Shown: positions 1-8,188 of the stretch, one piece after another
Layout: each line of letters opens with the position of its first letter
Position numbering within the stretch: position 1 is the stretch's first letter
DNA from: Ruegeria sp. HKCCSA071
GTDB taxonomy: Bacteria > Pseudomonadota > Alphaproteobacteria > Rhodobacterales > Rhodobacteraceae
Length of the DNA stretch: 64,000 bases
Direction of reading: 5' to 3'
Assembly (NCBI RefSeq): GCF_017872555.1
Contig: NZ_JAEDOX010000001.1
Span: forward strand, 806,001-870,000
The notes under the pieces: generated by a model
Seen by the model: only the letters and a program-made list of their open reading frames with translations
What the model was told of the DNA's origin: nothing
The model's database searches: none
Translations under genes and position numbers: made by a program

Positions 1-390
1 GCGGGGGGAGTTTTGCTGTTTCTGACCGCGCTCGACATGCTGTTTGAACGCCGGACCAAACGTCGTGAAAACAGCGCCGAAGAGGAAGAACATCCGGACC
101 CGTCGGTGTTTCCACTGGGTATCCCACTGATTGCAGGGCCTGGTGCGATTGCCACCATGATTCTACTGGCCGGTCAACATCCCGGCATTCAGGGTCTGGC
201 CGTGGTCATCGGCGTTATGCTGGTCGTACTGGCAATGGTTTTTGTGATGTATCTTTCATCTGGGGCCGTGGCACGGCTTTTGGGGAAAACCGGGCTGAAC
301 GTGTTGACCCGGCTTCTTGGGATGCTGCTGGCTGCATTGTCTGTTCAGTTTATTCTTGATGGCCTCAAGGCCTTTGGATTCGCATCTTAA
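1..390 (+). CDS. MarC family integral membrane protein, C-terminal part
   Basis: The reading frame is open from the first base, so the gene starts upstream of the window; about 129 codons are visible. The segment PLGIPLIAGPGAIATMILL, followed by two hydrophobic helices and a short C-terminus, is typical of the MarC/YhgN inner-membrane family. These are six-helix proteins whose transport role is not settled. The last helix ends just before the TAA. The next gene follows after 41 bases on the same strand. The family is recognised from the conserved PLxxGPG motif; no substrate can be read from the sequence. Confidence 0.8.
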   Translation, partial: AGGVLLFLTALDMLFERRTKRRENSAEEEEHPDPSVFPLGIPLIAGPGAIATMILLAGQHPGIQGLAVVIGVMLVVLAMVFVMYLSSGAVARLLGKTGLNVLTRLLGMLLAALSVQFILDGLKAFGFAS

Positions 391-431
391 ACCCCCATAT
401 TCACAAGGTTAAGGGGATTTCCGGGAACCGC

Positions 432-1013
432 ATGGACAGTTTCGATATTGGACGCCTGATCTATCTGGCCCTGCTTGGGGCGGCGCTGCTGATGTGGTTT
501 GTCACCCACAATCGGCAGTCGCTCGGCAAGACGTTGCAGCAGGTGATGGCATGGGTGTTCATTTTCGTCGGGGTCATCGCACTGGTCGGTCTGTGGGAGG
601 ATATTCGCTCCTCGGTCGGTCCCGCACCGCAGATGAGTGTCACCGGAAACTCGGTTGAGGTTCCCCGTGCCTATGATGGCCATTATTACCTTCCGGTTCT
701 GGTGAATGGTGAGCTGATCACCTTTCTTGTCGACACCGGCGCCAGCCAGATCGTGCTGAACGCTCAGGACGCCAAAAGGGCAGGCATTGATCCCGATCAG
801 CTGAACTATTTCGGGCGCGCCTTGACTGCAAACGGTGAGGTGCGTACTGCGCCGGTGCGGCTTGAGACCCTGACGGTAGGACCCATTACGGATCAGAATG
901 TTTCGGCCTGGGTCAACGAGGGCGAACTGGATAAGTCTCTTTTGGGGATGGAGTACCTGCACCGTTTTTCAAGCATCCAGTTTGCGGATGGCAAGCTGAT
1001 CCTGTCCCGTTAA
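432..1013 (+). CDS. Membrane-anchored retropepsin-like aspartic protease (TIGR02281 type)
   Basis: A 193-aa protein with two hydrophobic N-terminal helices (about residues 8-25 and 38-56) and a C-terminal single-domain aspartic protease fold. The active-site motif is FLVDTGAS, with the catalytic Asp at residue 101. A second conserved block, LLGMEYLHRFSS, lies near the C-terminus. Single-domain enzymes of this clan AA type dimerise to build the active site. The anchor suggests the protease faces the periplasm. It may be co-transcribed with the upstream marC-type gene. The physiological substrate is unknown. Confidence 0.85.
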   Translation: MDSFDIGRLIYLALLGAALLMWFVTHNRQSLGKTLQQVMAWVFIFVGVIALVGLWEDIRSSVGPAPQMSVTGNSVEVPRAYDGHYYLPVLVNGELITFLVDTGASQIVLNAQDAKRAGIDPDQLNYFGRALTANGEVRTAPVRLETLTVGPITDQNVSAWVNEGELDKSLLGMEYLHRFSSIQFADGKLILSR

Positions 1014-1030
1014 TGCCTCTCACCTCTTGA

Positions 1031-1045
1031 GAACAAAAGTGGAAC
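1031..1045 (+). promoter_or_regulatory. SOS box (LexA operator), GAAC-N7-GAAC
   Basis: The bases read GAACAAAAGTGGAAC: two direct GAAC half-sites separated by exactly seven bases. GTTC-N7-GTTC, or its complement GAAC-N7-GAAC, is the established LexA operator of Alphaproteobacteria. It ends ten bases before the GTG start of the imuA-like gene, which is an SOS gene in other bacteria. The position and the gene's identity support each other. Confidence 0.7.
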
Positions 1046-1055
1046 ATGATAACTT

Positions 1056-1682
1056 GTGGGCATGTCTGCTCAGCTTCTTGGCCACAAACCTGCGCGTCAG
1101 GTACCGGGGGTAAATCTCCATTCCCAGATCACCCTGCAACCGGGTCGCGTGCACGAGGCTTGCGGCCCCGCCCGGCGCAGCTTTGCCATCTGGCTGGCCG
1201 GTCAGACACAGGGCCCCGTGCTGTGGATTTCCCCCGCGTGGGAGCCCGCCCAACTGAACCCCGACGGAATTATGGCCTTTGCTGATCCGGCGCGTTTTCT
1301 GTTCGTCCATCCCACCCGCGCCGAAGATCTGCTATGGTGTATTGAAGAGGCGCTGCGCAGCGGGGCCATCCCGTTGATCATAGGCGACCTGCCCGGCGCA
1401 CCGGGGCTGACGCCGGTGCGGCGGATGCATCTGGCCGCAGAACAAGGCGGCACGATGGGCCATGCCCCGCTTGGCTTGCTGCTGACGCCCGGTGAGGGCG
1501 GCGCACAAGGGGTTGAGACACGCTGGCACATGGCCGCCGCCCATCAGGGGGATGCCAGGCACTGGACCCTGACCCGCCGCCGCGCCCGCGCCCTGCCCCC
1601 GGTCAGCTGGCAGGCCACTCAGACTGCTGCCCGTACCGGTCTGCACCTGAAACGCACCGAAACAGAGGACATTCTGGCGTGA
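1056..1682 (+). CDS. imuA: ImuA-like SOS mutagenesis protein
   Basis: A 208-aa protein with the layout of ImuA (SulA/RecA-related) proteins. It has a degenerate RecA-like core with WISPAWEPAQLNPDGI, a block around ADPARFLFVHPTRAEDLLWCIEEALRSG, and a basic tail. ImuA works with ImuB and DnaE2 in damage-induced translesion synthesis. A GAAC-N7-GAAC LexA site sits directly upstream. Translation could begin at GTG 1056 or ATG 1062. The partner imuB and dnaE2 do not follow; the next gene is an MFS transporter. A ten-codon frame overlapping the stop (1679-1708) looks like the beginning of an imuB that has been lost. Confidence 0.7.
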   Translation: MGMSAQLLGHKPARQVPGVNLHSQITLQPGRVHEACGPARRSFAIWLAGQTQGPVLWISPAWEPAQLNPDGIMAFADPARFLFVHPTRAEDLLWCIEEALRSGAIPLIIGDLPGAPGLTPVRRMHLAAEQGGTMGHAPLGLLLTPGEGGAQGVETRWHMAAAHQGDARHWTLTRRRARALPPVSWQATQTAARTGLHLKRTETEDILA

Positions 1683-1744
1683 AGCCGCAACGATCACGCA
1701 AGATGTGACTGGCCAAACTCCGGATCGCACCCTAGCGTCGCCGC

Positions 1745-2959
1745 ATGAGCCACCCGATCCATGACAGCCGCTATTCCTGGATACGCCTCCTGATCACGCT
1801 CGCCATCGCAACTGTGGCGAATGTGGGAATGTGGGCGGTCATCGTGGTCATGCCCGCCGTAGAAGCTGAGTTCAGCGTCGGTCGCGCTGAAGCCTCAATG
1901 CCATATACGCTTACGATGATAGGATTCGCGCTGGGGAATATGTGGCTGGGGCAATTGGTTGACCGGTTGGGGGTAACACGCGCGCTGATCGGCGCAGCTG
2001 TTTTAAGCGCAATCAGTTATGCGCTGGCAACGCTGGCTCCAAATATCATACTTCTATCTGTGGCGCATCTGCTGGTCGGGCTGGGAACATCGATCGGATT
2101 TGGGCCCTTGATCGCCGATATATCGCACTGGTTCATGAAACGGCGCGGAATCGCCGTCGCACTGGTGGCCAGCGGGAATTACCTGTCTGGGGCAATCTGG
2201 CCCACCCTGCTCGCCGGTATTCTGGCACGCGACGGCTGGCAGCAGGTCTATCTGACATTGGCGGCTCTGACGCTGCTGGTTGTCATCCCCCTTTCCTTGT
2301 TGTTGCGCCGCAAGGTCCCAATCGAGGCGCACAGCACCGCCGCGGCCACAGCCCGGATCAACGCACGCAGTGTCGGTGTTTCACCGCGCGTGTTGCAGTA
2401 CATTCTTGGTCTGGCCGGCATTGGATGTTGCGTAGCGATGTCCATGCCACAGGTCCATATCGTGTCGTATTGCGTCGGGCTGGGATATGGCCCCGCAGTG
2501 GGGGCTGAAATGCTATCGCTGATGCTACTGGGTGGCGTCGCCAGCCGTATTGTCTCGGGCCTGTTGGCCGACCGTCTCGGCGGCGTCATGACACTTCTGA
2601 TCGGCTCTGTATTGCAGTGCATCGCGCTGTTCCTGTTCCTGCCATATGACGGGATGGTCTCACTTTACGTGATCAGCTTGCTATTCGGTCTGGCGCAGGG
2701 TGGCATCGTGCCCAGCTACGCTTTGGTTGTCCGCGAATACATGCCGCCGCAAGAAGCCGGTGCGCGAGTCGGATTCGTCATGATGATGACAATTCTTGGC
2801 ATGGCGCTTGGTGGCTGGATGTCAGGCTGGATTTACGATGTCACCGGAAGTTACCAACTCGCTTTCGTCAACGGCATTCTTTGGAACGGTTTGAACATTG
2901 CCATCATACTGATGTTGCTCAAAAGATCCCGTCCCAGACGAGGCGCGGTCATGGCATGA
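1745..2959 (+). CDS. MFS transporter (monocarboxylate/OxlT-like)
   Basis: A 404-aa protein with about 12 predicted membrane helices. The loop between helices 2 and 3 reads GQLVDRLGVTRAL, the signature of the major facilitator superfamily, and the matching motif in the second half is GLLADRLGG. The general sequence resembles MFS carriers of the oxalate/formate and monocarboxylate group. The substrate cannot be named. The stop codon overlaps the ATG of the broken yceI gene by four bases (ATGA), so the two were probably translated together. Confidence 0.85.
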   Translation: MSHPIHDSRYSWIRLLITLAIATVANVGMWAVIVVMPAVEAEFSVGRAEASMPYTLTMIGFALGNMWLGQLVDRLGVTRALIGAAVLSAISYALATLAPNIILLSVAHLLVGLGTSIGFGPLIADISHWFMKRRGIAVALVASGNYLSGAIWPTLLAGILARDGWQQVYLTLAALTLLVVIPLSLLLRRKVPIEAHSTAAATARINARSVGVSPRVLQYILGLAGIGCCVAMSMPQVHIVSYCVGLGYGPAVGAEMLSLMLLGGVASRIVSGLLADRLGGVMTLLIGSVLQCIALFLFLPYDGMVSLYVISLLFGLAQGGIVPSYALVVREYMPPQEAGARVGFVMMMTILGMALGGWMSGWIYDVTGSYQLAFVNGILWNGLNIAIILMLLKRSRPRRGAVMA

Positions 2960-3552
2960 GACTCCTGACCCGCCGAAAGGTGCTTGCAGGGATGGCGGCT
3001 CTGCCTTTGGCCAGTACAGCGCAGGCCGCGTTGCAGCCATACATCTTATCAACGAAAGCCACCGTGGTCGGTTTTACCTTTGATCTGTCTGGCATTCCCC
3101 AGACCGGTTCAATGCCGATCCGGCAGGCTGACGTACAGATTGACATGCACCGCCTGCAAAACAGCCAGGTCACAGTGGTTCTGGATGTTAACATGGCCAA
3201 GACTCGCTTGCCCTTTGCCCGCATGCCAATGCTCGGTCCCAGTGTATTGGACACCAAAACCTTTCCGACAATTTAGTTCGTATCGACTGACATTCAACTG
3301 GGCGCGGATGGGCGCATATCGAATGGTGCTCGTATCACGGGGGAACTGACAGTTCGCGGTATCACGCGCCCGGTCACCTTGGAGGCCAACCTCTACCGCC
3401 AGCCCGGAACAGCCGCGAACGACCTGAACCGCCTGTCCATAGGTTTGACGGGGACTTTGAACCGGCACGACTTCGGCGCTTCGGGCTATCATGATCTGGT
3501 CGGAAAAAACGTCGGACTGAACATCCATGCCGAGATCATTCGCGCAACCTAA
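2956..3552 (+). pseudogene. YceI family periplasmic protein, interrupted by in-frame TAG
   Basis: The frame starting at ATG 2956 encodes a TAT-like signal (MRLLTRRKVLAG through STAQA) and the first half of a YceI lipocalin-like domain, then meets TAG at 3274-3276 after FPTI. The same frame continues without shift to TAA at 3550-3552. That part encodes the second half of the domain, including ITGELTVRGITRPVTLEANL and HDFGASGYHDLVGKNVGLNI. One base change therefore splits an otherwise intact gene of about 198 codons. YceI proteins bind isoprenoids in the periplasm and often accompany cytochrome b561. The first product alone (106 aa) would lack half of the beta barrel. Confidence 0.85.
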
Positions 3553-3632
3553 ACCACAAAAAGCAAAAAACGACTGGATAAAGTCGAATAGATGCGCGCA
3601 TTGTCCGGTGACGCCGCCTATCTGAGAAAACC

Positions 3633-4853
3633 ATGCGCACGATCATTTCATTTGCCGCTCTGTTTCTTTCGGTCATTCTGCTTCAGCTTTCAACGGGCGG
3701 CGTCGGGCCACTTGATGCCATTTCCGGGATCACACTGAACTTCTCGACCGAACAGATCGGTATGCTGGGTTCGGCACATTTCCTCGGCTTTTTCATAGGT
3801 TGCTGGTGGGCGCCGCGACTGATGGGCAGCGTCGGGCATTCCCGCGCATTTGCCGTATGCACGGCGCTGGGCGCGATGGGGTTGATCGGGCACACCCTGA
3901 CAGACAATCCCTACGTCTGGGCGGCGCTGCGCATTGCCTCAGGCACATGTGTGGCAGGCTGCTACACCGTCATCGAAGCCTGGCTGAATGCAAAAGTGAC
4001 CAATGAGACACGCGGTCGAGCAATGGGCACCTATCGCATAGTCGATATGGGTGCCTCGCTGAGTGCACAGTTGATCATCGCCATCCTGCCACCCGCCTCG
4101 TATGTTTCCTATAACCTCCTGGCTATCCTGTGCTGCGCCTCGTTGCTGCCTCTGACCCTGACACGCGCAAGTCAACCGAGGACGCCTGACGCACCTCGGC
4201 TGCGCCCGAAACTGGCGTGGCACAGTTCGCCATTAGCCGTAGCAGGCGTCATTGTTTCTGCACTCAGCTCAGCATCTTTCCGAATGGTCGGGCCAGTCTA
4301 CGGTCAGGAAGTCGGGCTGGGAGTGGATCAAATCGCCTTCTTCCTAGCTTCTTTCGTTCTGGGCGGAGCACTGGCGCAGTATCCGATGGGATGGCTCGCT
4401 GACAAGTATGACCGGCGCTGGGTCTTGATCTGGCTTTCGGTCGCGGCGGTACTAAGCTGCGGGGTTACAATGGCGGCAAGCGACACGGGAACCGTCGGTG
4501 TCATGCTGGCCGCAGGGCTTTTTGGCTTCACGACATTCCCGATCTTTTCGGTGTCCTCCGCGCATGCCAACGATTTTGCGACGACCGAACAAAGGGTCGA
4601 ATTGTCTGCCGCCCTGATGTTCTGGTACGCGCTGGGGGCAATTGCATCTCCCTATATCACATCAACACTGATCCAGGATTTCGGTCCCAGCGCTTTGTTT
4701 GCATTTGTCGCGATTGGACATGTGTTCCTGATCGGGTTCGGACTGGCCCGGATGCGTTCCCGTCCAACACCAGAGGAGAGAACCAATTATGTTTACGCGC
4801 CGCGTACATCATTTACTGTCGGAAGGCTGCTGAAACGCGCCCGAGAGGAATGA
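3633..4853 (+). CDS. MFS transporter (YcaD-like)
   Basis: A 406-aa, 12-helix protein. Features of the YcaD-type MFS subfamily are GSAHFLGFFIGCWWAPRLMGSVGH near the N-terminus, the loop IEAWLNAKVTNETRGRAMGTYRI after helix 5, and QYPMGWLADKYDRRWVL in the second half. The substrate is unknown. It follows the broken yceI gene by 80 bases and stands alone; the 206 bases to metG show no clear terminator. Not closely similar to the MFS gene at 1745. Confidence 0.85.
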   Translation: MRTIISFAALFLSVILLQLSTGGVGPLDAISGITLNFSTEQIGMLGSAHFLGFFIGCWWAPRLMGSVGHSRAFAVCTALGAMGLIGHTLTDNPYVWAALRIASGTCVAGCYTVIEAWLNAKVTNETRGRAMGTYRIVDMGASLSAQLIIAILPPASYVSYNLLAILCCASLLPLTLTRASQPRTPDAPRLRPKLAWHSSPLAVAGVIVSALSSASFRMVGPVYGQEVGLGVDQIAFFLASFVLGGALAQYPMGWLADKYDRRWVLIWLSVAAVLSCGVTMAASDTGTVGVMLAAGLFGFTTFPIFSVSSAHANDFATTEQRVELSAALMFWYALGAIASPYITSTLIQDFGPSALFAFVAIGHVFLIGFGLARMRSRPTPEERTNYVYAPRTSFTVGRLLKRAREE

Positions 4854-5059
4854 ATAGCGGACCCGCAGCCCTGCATTTCGGAGAGTCTACGTATTGGCTG
4901 ACCACATTCTGATCGGTTTACAACGGCCATCGGTGACTTGGTCGTCCCATCAGGCGCGCGTCACAAATCAGAGTTATTCCAGTCATCTACGAAACCGGGC
5001 TTTTGCTGAGCGGTGACTTAGGTTAGACGAACGCGCAGTTAGATACGCGGAAACGGAAT

Positions 5060-6778
5060 ATGGCTCGGATTCTCATCACCTCGGCGATCCCATACATCAA
5101 TGGGATCAAGCATCTCGGCAACCTGGTCGGCTCGCAACTGCCTGCCGACTTGTATGCACGCTACCAGCGTGGCCGGGGGAACGAGGTCATGTTCCTGTGT
5201 GCCACCGACGAACATGGCACCCCGGCCGAACTGGCCGCGGCCAAGGCGGGAAAGCCGGTGGCCGAGTATTGCGCGGACATGTACGAAATTCAGGCCGACA
5301 TCGCCAAACGTTTTGGGATGAGCTTTGATCACTTTGGCCGCTCATCCAGCGAGCAGAATAAAAAGCTGACCCAACATTTTGCCGGAAAGCTGGATGAGGC
5401 CGGGTTGATCCGCGAGGTCACGGAAAAGCAAATCTATTCCAACGCAGATGGTCGCTTTCTTCCGGACCGCTATATCGAGGGCACCTGCCCCAATTGCGGA
5501 TACGAGAACGCACGTGGCGACCAGTGTGAAAACTGCACCAAGCAGTTGGATCCAACCGACCTGATTGAACCGCGCTCGGCCATTTCGGGCTCGACGGATC
5601 TGGAAGTGCGCGAGACCAAGCACCTCTATCTGCGCCAATCGGCAATGAAGGATCAGCTGGATGCCTGGATTGACAGCAAAACCGACTGGCCGATCCTAAC
5701 CACATCCATTGCCAAGAAATGGCTGCATGATGGCGACGGGTTGCAAGACCGGGGGATCACCCGCGATCTGGACTGGGGTGTTCCGGTCAAGAAAGGCGAT
5801 CAGGACTGGCCCGGTATGGAAGGCAAGGTCTTCTATGTCTGGTTCGACGCGCCGATTGAATACATCGCCTGTGCCAAGGAATGGGCGGATTCCACGGGGA
5901 AACCCGATTCCGAGTGGGAACGCTGGTGGCGCACCGATAAGGGCGCGGACGATGTGCGCTATGTCCAGTTCATGGGCAAGGACAACGTGCCGTTTCACAC
6001 GCTTTCTTTCCCCGCCACTATTCTGGGATCGGGCGAGCCGTGGAAAATGGTCGACCACCTGAAATCCTTCAACTACCTGAATTACGACGGCGGCCAGTTC
6101 TCGACCTCGCAGGGGCGTGGCGTTTTTATGGATCAGGCTCTCGAGATTCTGCCAACTGACTACTGGCGGTGGTGGCTGCTGAGCCATGCGCCAGAAAGCA
6201 GCGACAGCGAGTTCACGTGGGAGAACTTCCAACAATCCGTGAACAAGGATCTGGCCGATGTTCTGGGCAACTTCGTCAGCCGCATCACCAAGTTCTGCCG
6301 CTCGAAATTCGGTGAGGTGGTGCCCGAAGGCGGTGACTTTGGCGAGCGTGAGAACGCTCTGATCGACGAACTCACCAAACGCGTCCGCGCTTACGAGGCG
6401 CATATGGAAGCAATGGATGTCCGCAAGTCGGCTCAGGAACTGCGTGCCATCTGGGTGGCTGGCAACGAATACCTGCAAGCAGCGGCACCGTGGTCAACCT
6501 TCAAGGAAGACCCCAAACAGGCCGCTGCACAAGTACGCCTGGGCCTGAACCTGATCCGGTTCTATGCCGTGCTCAGCGCGCCGTTCATCCCTTATACCTC
6601 GGCCAAGATGCTAAGCGCCATGAACACGCTCGACACCAGCTGGCCGGATGACGTGGCCGCAGCGTTGAACGCGCTACCCACGGGTCACGACTTTACCGTG
6701 CCAGACGTTCTGTTCGCCAAGATCACAGACGAACAGCGCGAAGAATGGCAGGCAAAATTCGCCGGTAAACGCGGCTGA
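5060..6778 (+). CDS. metG: Methionine--tRNA ligase
   Basis: A 572-aa class I aminoacyl-tRNA synthetase that charges tRNA-Met in the cytoplasm. The HIGH signature appears as KHLGN (residues 17-21) in [15 protein letters not shown] zinc knuckle has Cys143, Cys146, Cys156 and Cys159. The KMSKS loop is FSTSQ (residues 347-351), a non-canonical form in which both lysines are absent. The C-terminal helical anticodon domain ends without an added tRNA-binding (EMAP-like) domain. This short architecture fits one of the MetG variants of Alphaproteobacteria. It appears monocistronic. Confidence 0.95.
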   Translation: MARILITSAIPYINGIKHLGNLVGSQLPADLYARYQRGRGNEVMFLCATDEHGTPAELAAAKAGKPVAEYCADMYEIQADIAKRFGMSFDHFGRSSSEQNKKLTQHFAGKLDEAGLIREVTEKQIYSNADGRFLPDRYIEGTCPNCGYENARGDQCENCTKQLDPTDLIEPRSAISGSTDLEVRETKHLYLRQSAMKDQLDAWIDSKTDWPILTTSIAKKWLHDGDGLQDRGITRDLDWGVPVKKGDQDWPGMEGKVFYVWFDAPIEYIACAKEWADSTGKPDSEWERWWRTDKGADDVRYVQFMGKDNVPFHTLSFPATILGSGEPWKMVDHLKSFNYLNYDGGQFSTSQGRGVFMDQALEILPTDYWRWWLLSHAPESSDSEFTWENFQQSVNKDLADVLGNFVSRITKFCRSKFGEVVPEGGDFGERENALIDELTKRVRAYEAHMEAMDVRKSAQELRAIWVAGNEYLQAAAPWSTFKEDPKQAAAQVRLGLNLIRFYAVLSAPFIPYTSAKMLSAMNTLDTSWPDDVAAALNALPTGHDFTVPDVLFAKITDEQREEWQAKFAGKRG

Positions 6779-7027
6779 CCGCCCTGATATTCGAAAGCTC
6801 AAACGGGGGCCGTTGGTCCCTGTTCTCGTTCGGCACCTCGGAACGGGCCGACACCTAAACCAGCTTAGTTGCTGTAAATTTTGGCGTCATCGCAAACCAC
6901 CTCGGGATTCATCGCGCTTGAGAATTCGTGGTAAACAAGCCATCCTGCAAACAAGTTTTGTCGACTCGCGCGATTGTGACCGCCGGGATGGACACCAATT
7001 GTTTCTGAAATGCACGAGGCTTTCGCC

Positions 7028-8185
7028 ATGTCCCAAGTTTTCCCTTTTCCAACTCAGGCCCGCAATCCAATTGCCACCGCATTATTGCTGATATCCCTGG
7101 GACTGGCCCAACCTGCAACTGCACAGGACGAAGGAGCGGCACCGAAAGTCACGATTGCGGCCGCCTACACCGAAGAAATCACCGACGAGGCTTCCTTCAT
7201 AGGGCGCGCTCAGGCGATCAATAAGGTCGACATCGTCGCCCGCGTGAACGGTTTTCTCAACAGCCGGAATGTCGAGGATGGGACTACGGTCAAGGAAGGC
7301 GACCTGTTGTTCACTATCGAACCGGACCTTTACGAGGCGACATTGGAGGCCCGAAAAGCCGATCTGAACCGGGCCGAGGCAAATCTTGAGTTGGCCAAGG
7401 TGGACCTGGCGCGTAAGGAAGAGCTTTACAAGCGCGACGCGACACCTGAATCCGAACGCGACATCGCGCGGGCCAACGAACTGGTCGCCGAGGCTCAGGT
7501 CAAGGCCGCAAATGCAGCGATCCAGCAAGCCGAACTGGACCTCAGCTATACACAGATCCACGCGCCTTTTGATGGACGTATAGGCAGCATCACCACCAGT
7601 GTCGGTGATGTGGTCGGCCCGACCAACCCGCCGCTGGTGAACATTGTTAGCGAGACGCCAATCTATGTGAATTTCTCGCTCAACGAAAAACTCTTCACTT
7701 CGGTTCTTCAGACCGTTGGCGCAAATTCCGCTTCTCTTGCGGACAGCCCGCAAAGCCCCAATGTGCATATCACGCTGCCAAATGGAACAAAGCTGGATGA
7801 AACGGGCAGGATCGTATTTGTTGACAATCGTATCGACCCGTTGACCGGCGCGATCACAATGCGCGCCCAGTTCGAAAATGCCGACCGTTTGATCCTGGAC
7901 GGTGCATTCGTGAATGTGCAGATCGAAGCGTTGCAACCGACCTTGCAAGTTCTGGTGCCGCAAGCTGCGCTGCAACGCGACCAGCGCGGTGACTTTGTGC
8001 TTGTAGTAAACGACAAACAGATGGTGGAGCAGCGATACATCACCACAGGCAACACGGAAGGTACCGCCATCATCGTTACCGAAGGTTTGCGTGAGGGCGA
8101 AAGCGTGATTGTCGAGGGCCTGCAACGGGTCCGCCCCGGCGTGGCTGTTGACGCGGTCGTCGCCTCTGAACAGCCGGGAGAGTAA
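7028..8185 (+). CDS. RND efflux periplasmic adaptor (membrane fusion protein)
   Basis: A 385-aa AcrA/MexA-type adaptor that links the inner-membrane pump to an outer-membrane channel. It has a signal peptide ending in PATAQ, a split lipoyl half-motif (VDIVARVNGFL ... HAPFDGRIGSI), a coiled-coil hairpin between them (about residues 95-165), and beta-barrel and membrane-proximal domains. ATG 7028 is preferred over ATG 7010 because CGAGG lies eight bases upstream and the signal peptide then starts cleanly. The pump gene begins three bases after the stop. No outer-membrane factor gene belongs to this operon. Confidence 0.9.
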   Translation: MSQVFPFPTQARNPIATALLLISLGLAQPATAQDEGAAPKVTIAAAYTEEITDEASFIGRAQAINKVDIVARVNGFLNSRNVEDGTTVKEGDLLFTIEPDLYEATLEARKADLNRAEANLELAKVDLARKEELYKRDATPESERDIARANELVAEAQVKAANAAIQQAELDLSYTQIHAPFDGRIGSITTSVGDVVGPTNPPLVNIVSETPIYVNFSLNEKLFTSVLQTVGANSASLADSPQSPNVHITLPNGTKLDETGRIVFVDNRIDPLTGAITMRAQFENADRLILDGAFVNVQIEALQPTLQVLVPQAALQRDQRGDFVLVVNDKQMVEQRYITTGNTEGTAIIVTEGLREGESVIVEGLQRVRPGVAVDAVVASEQPGE

Positions 8186-8188
8186 TCG

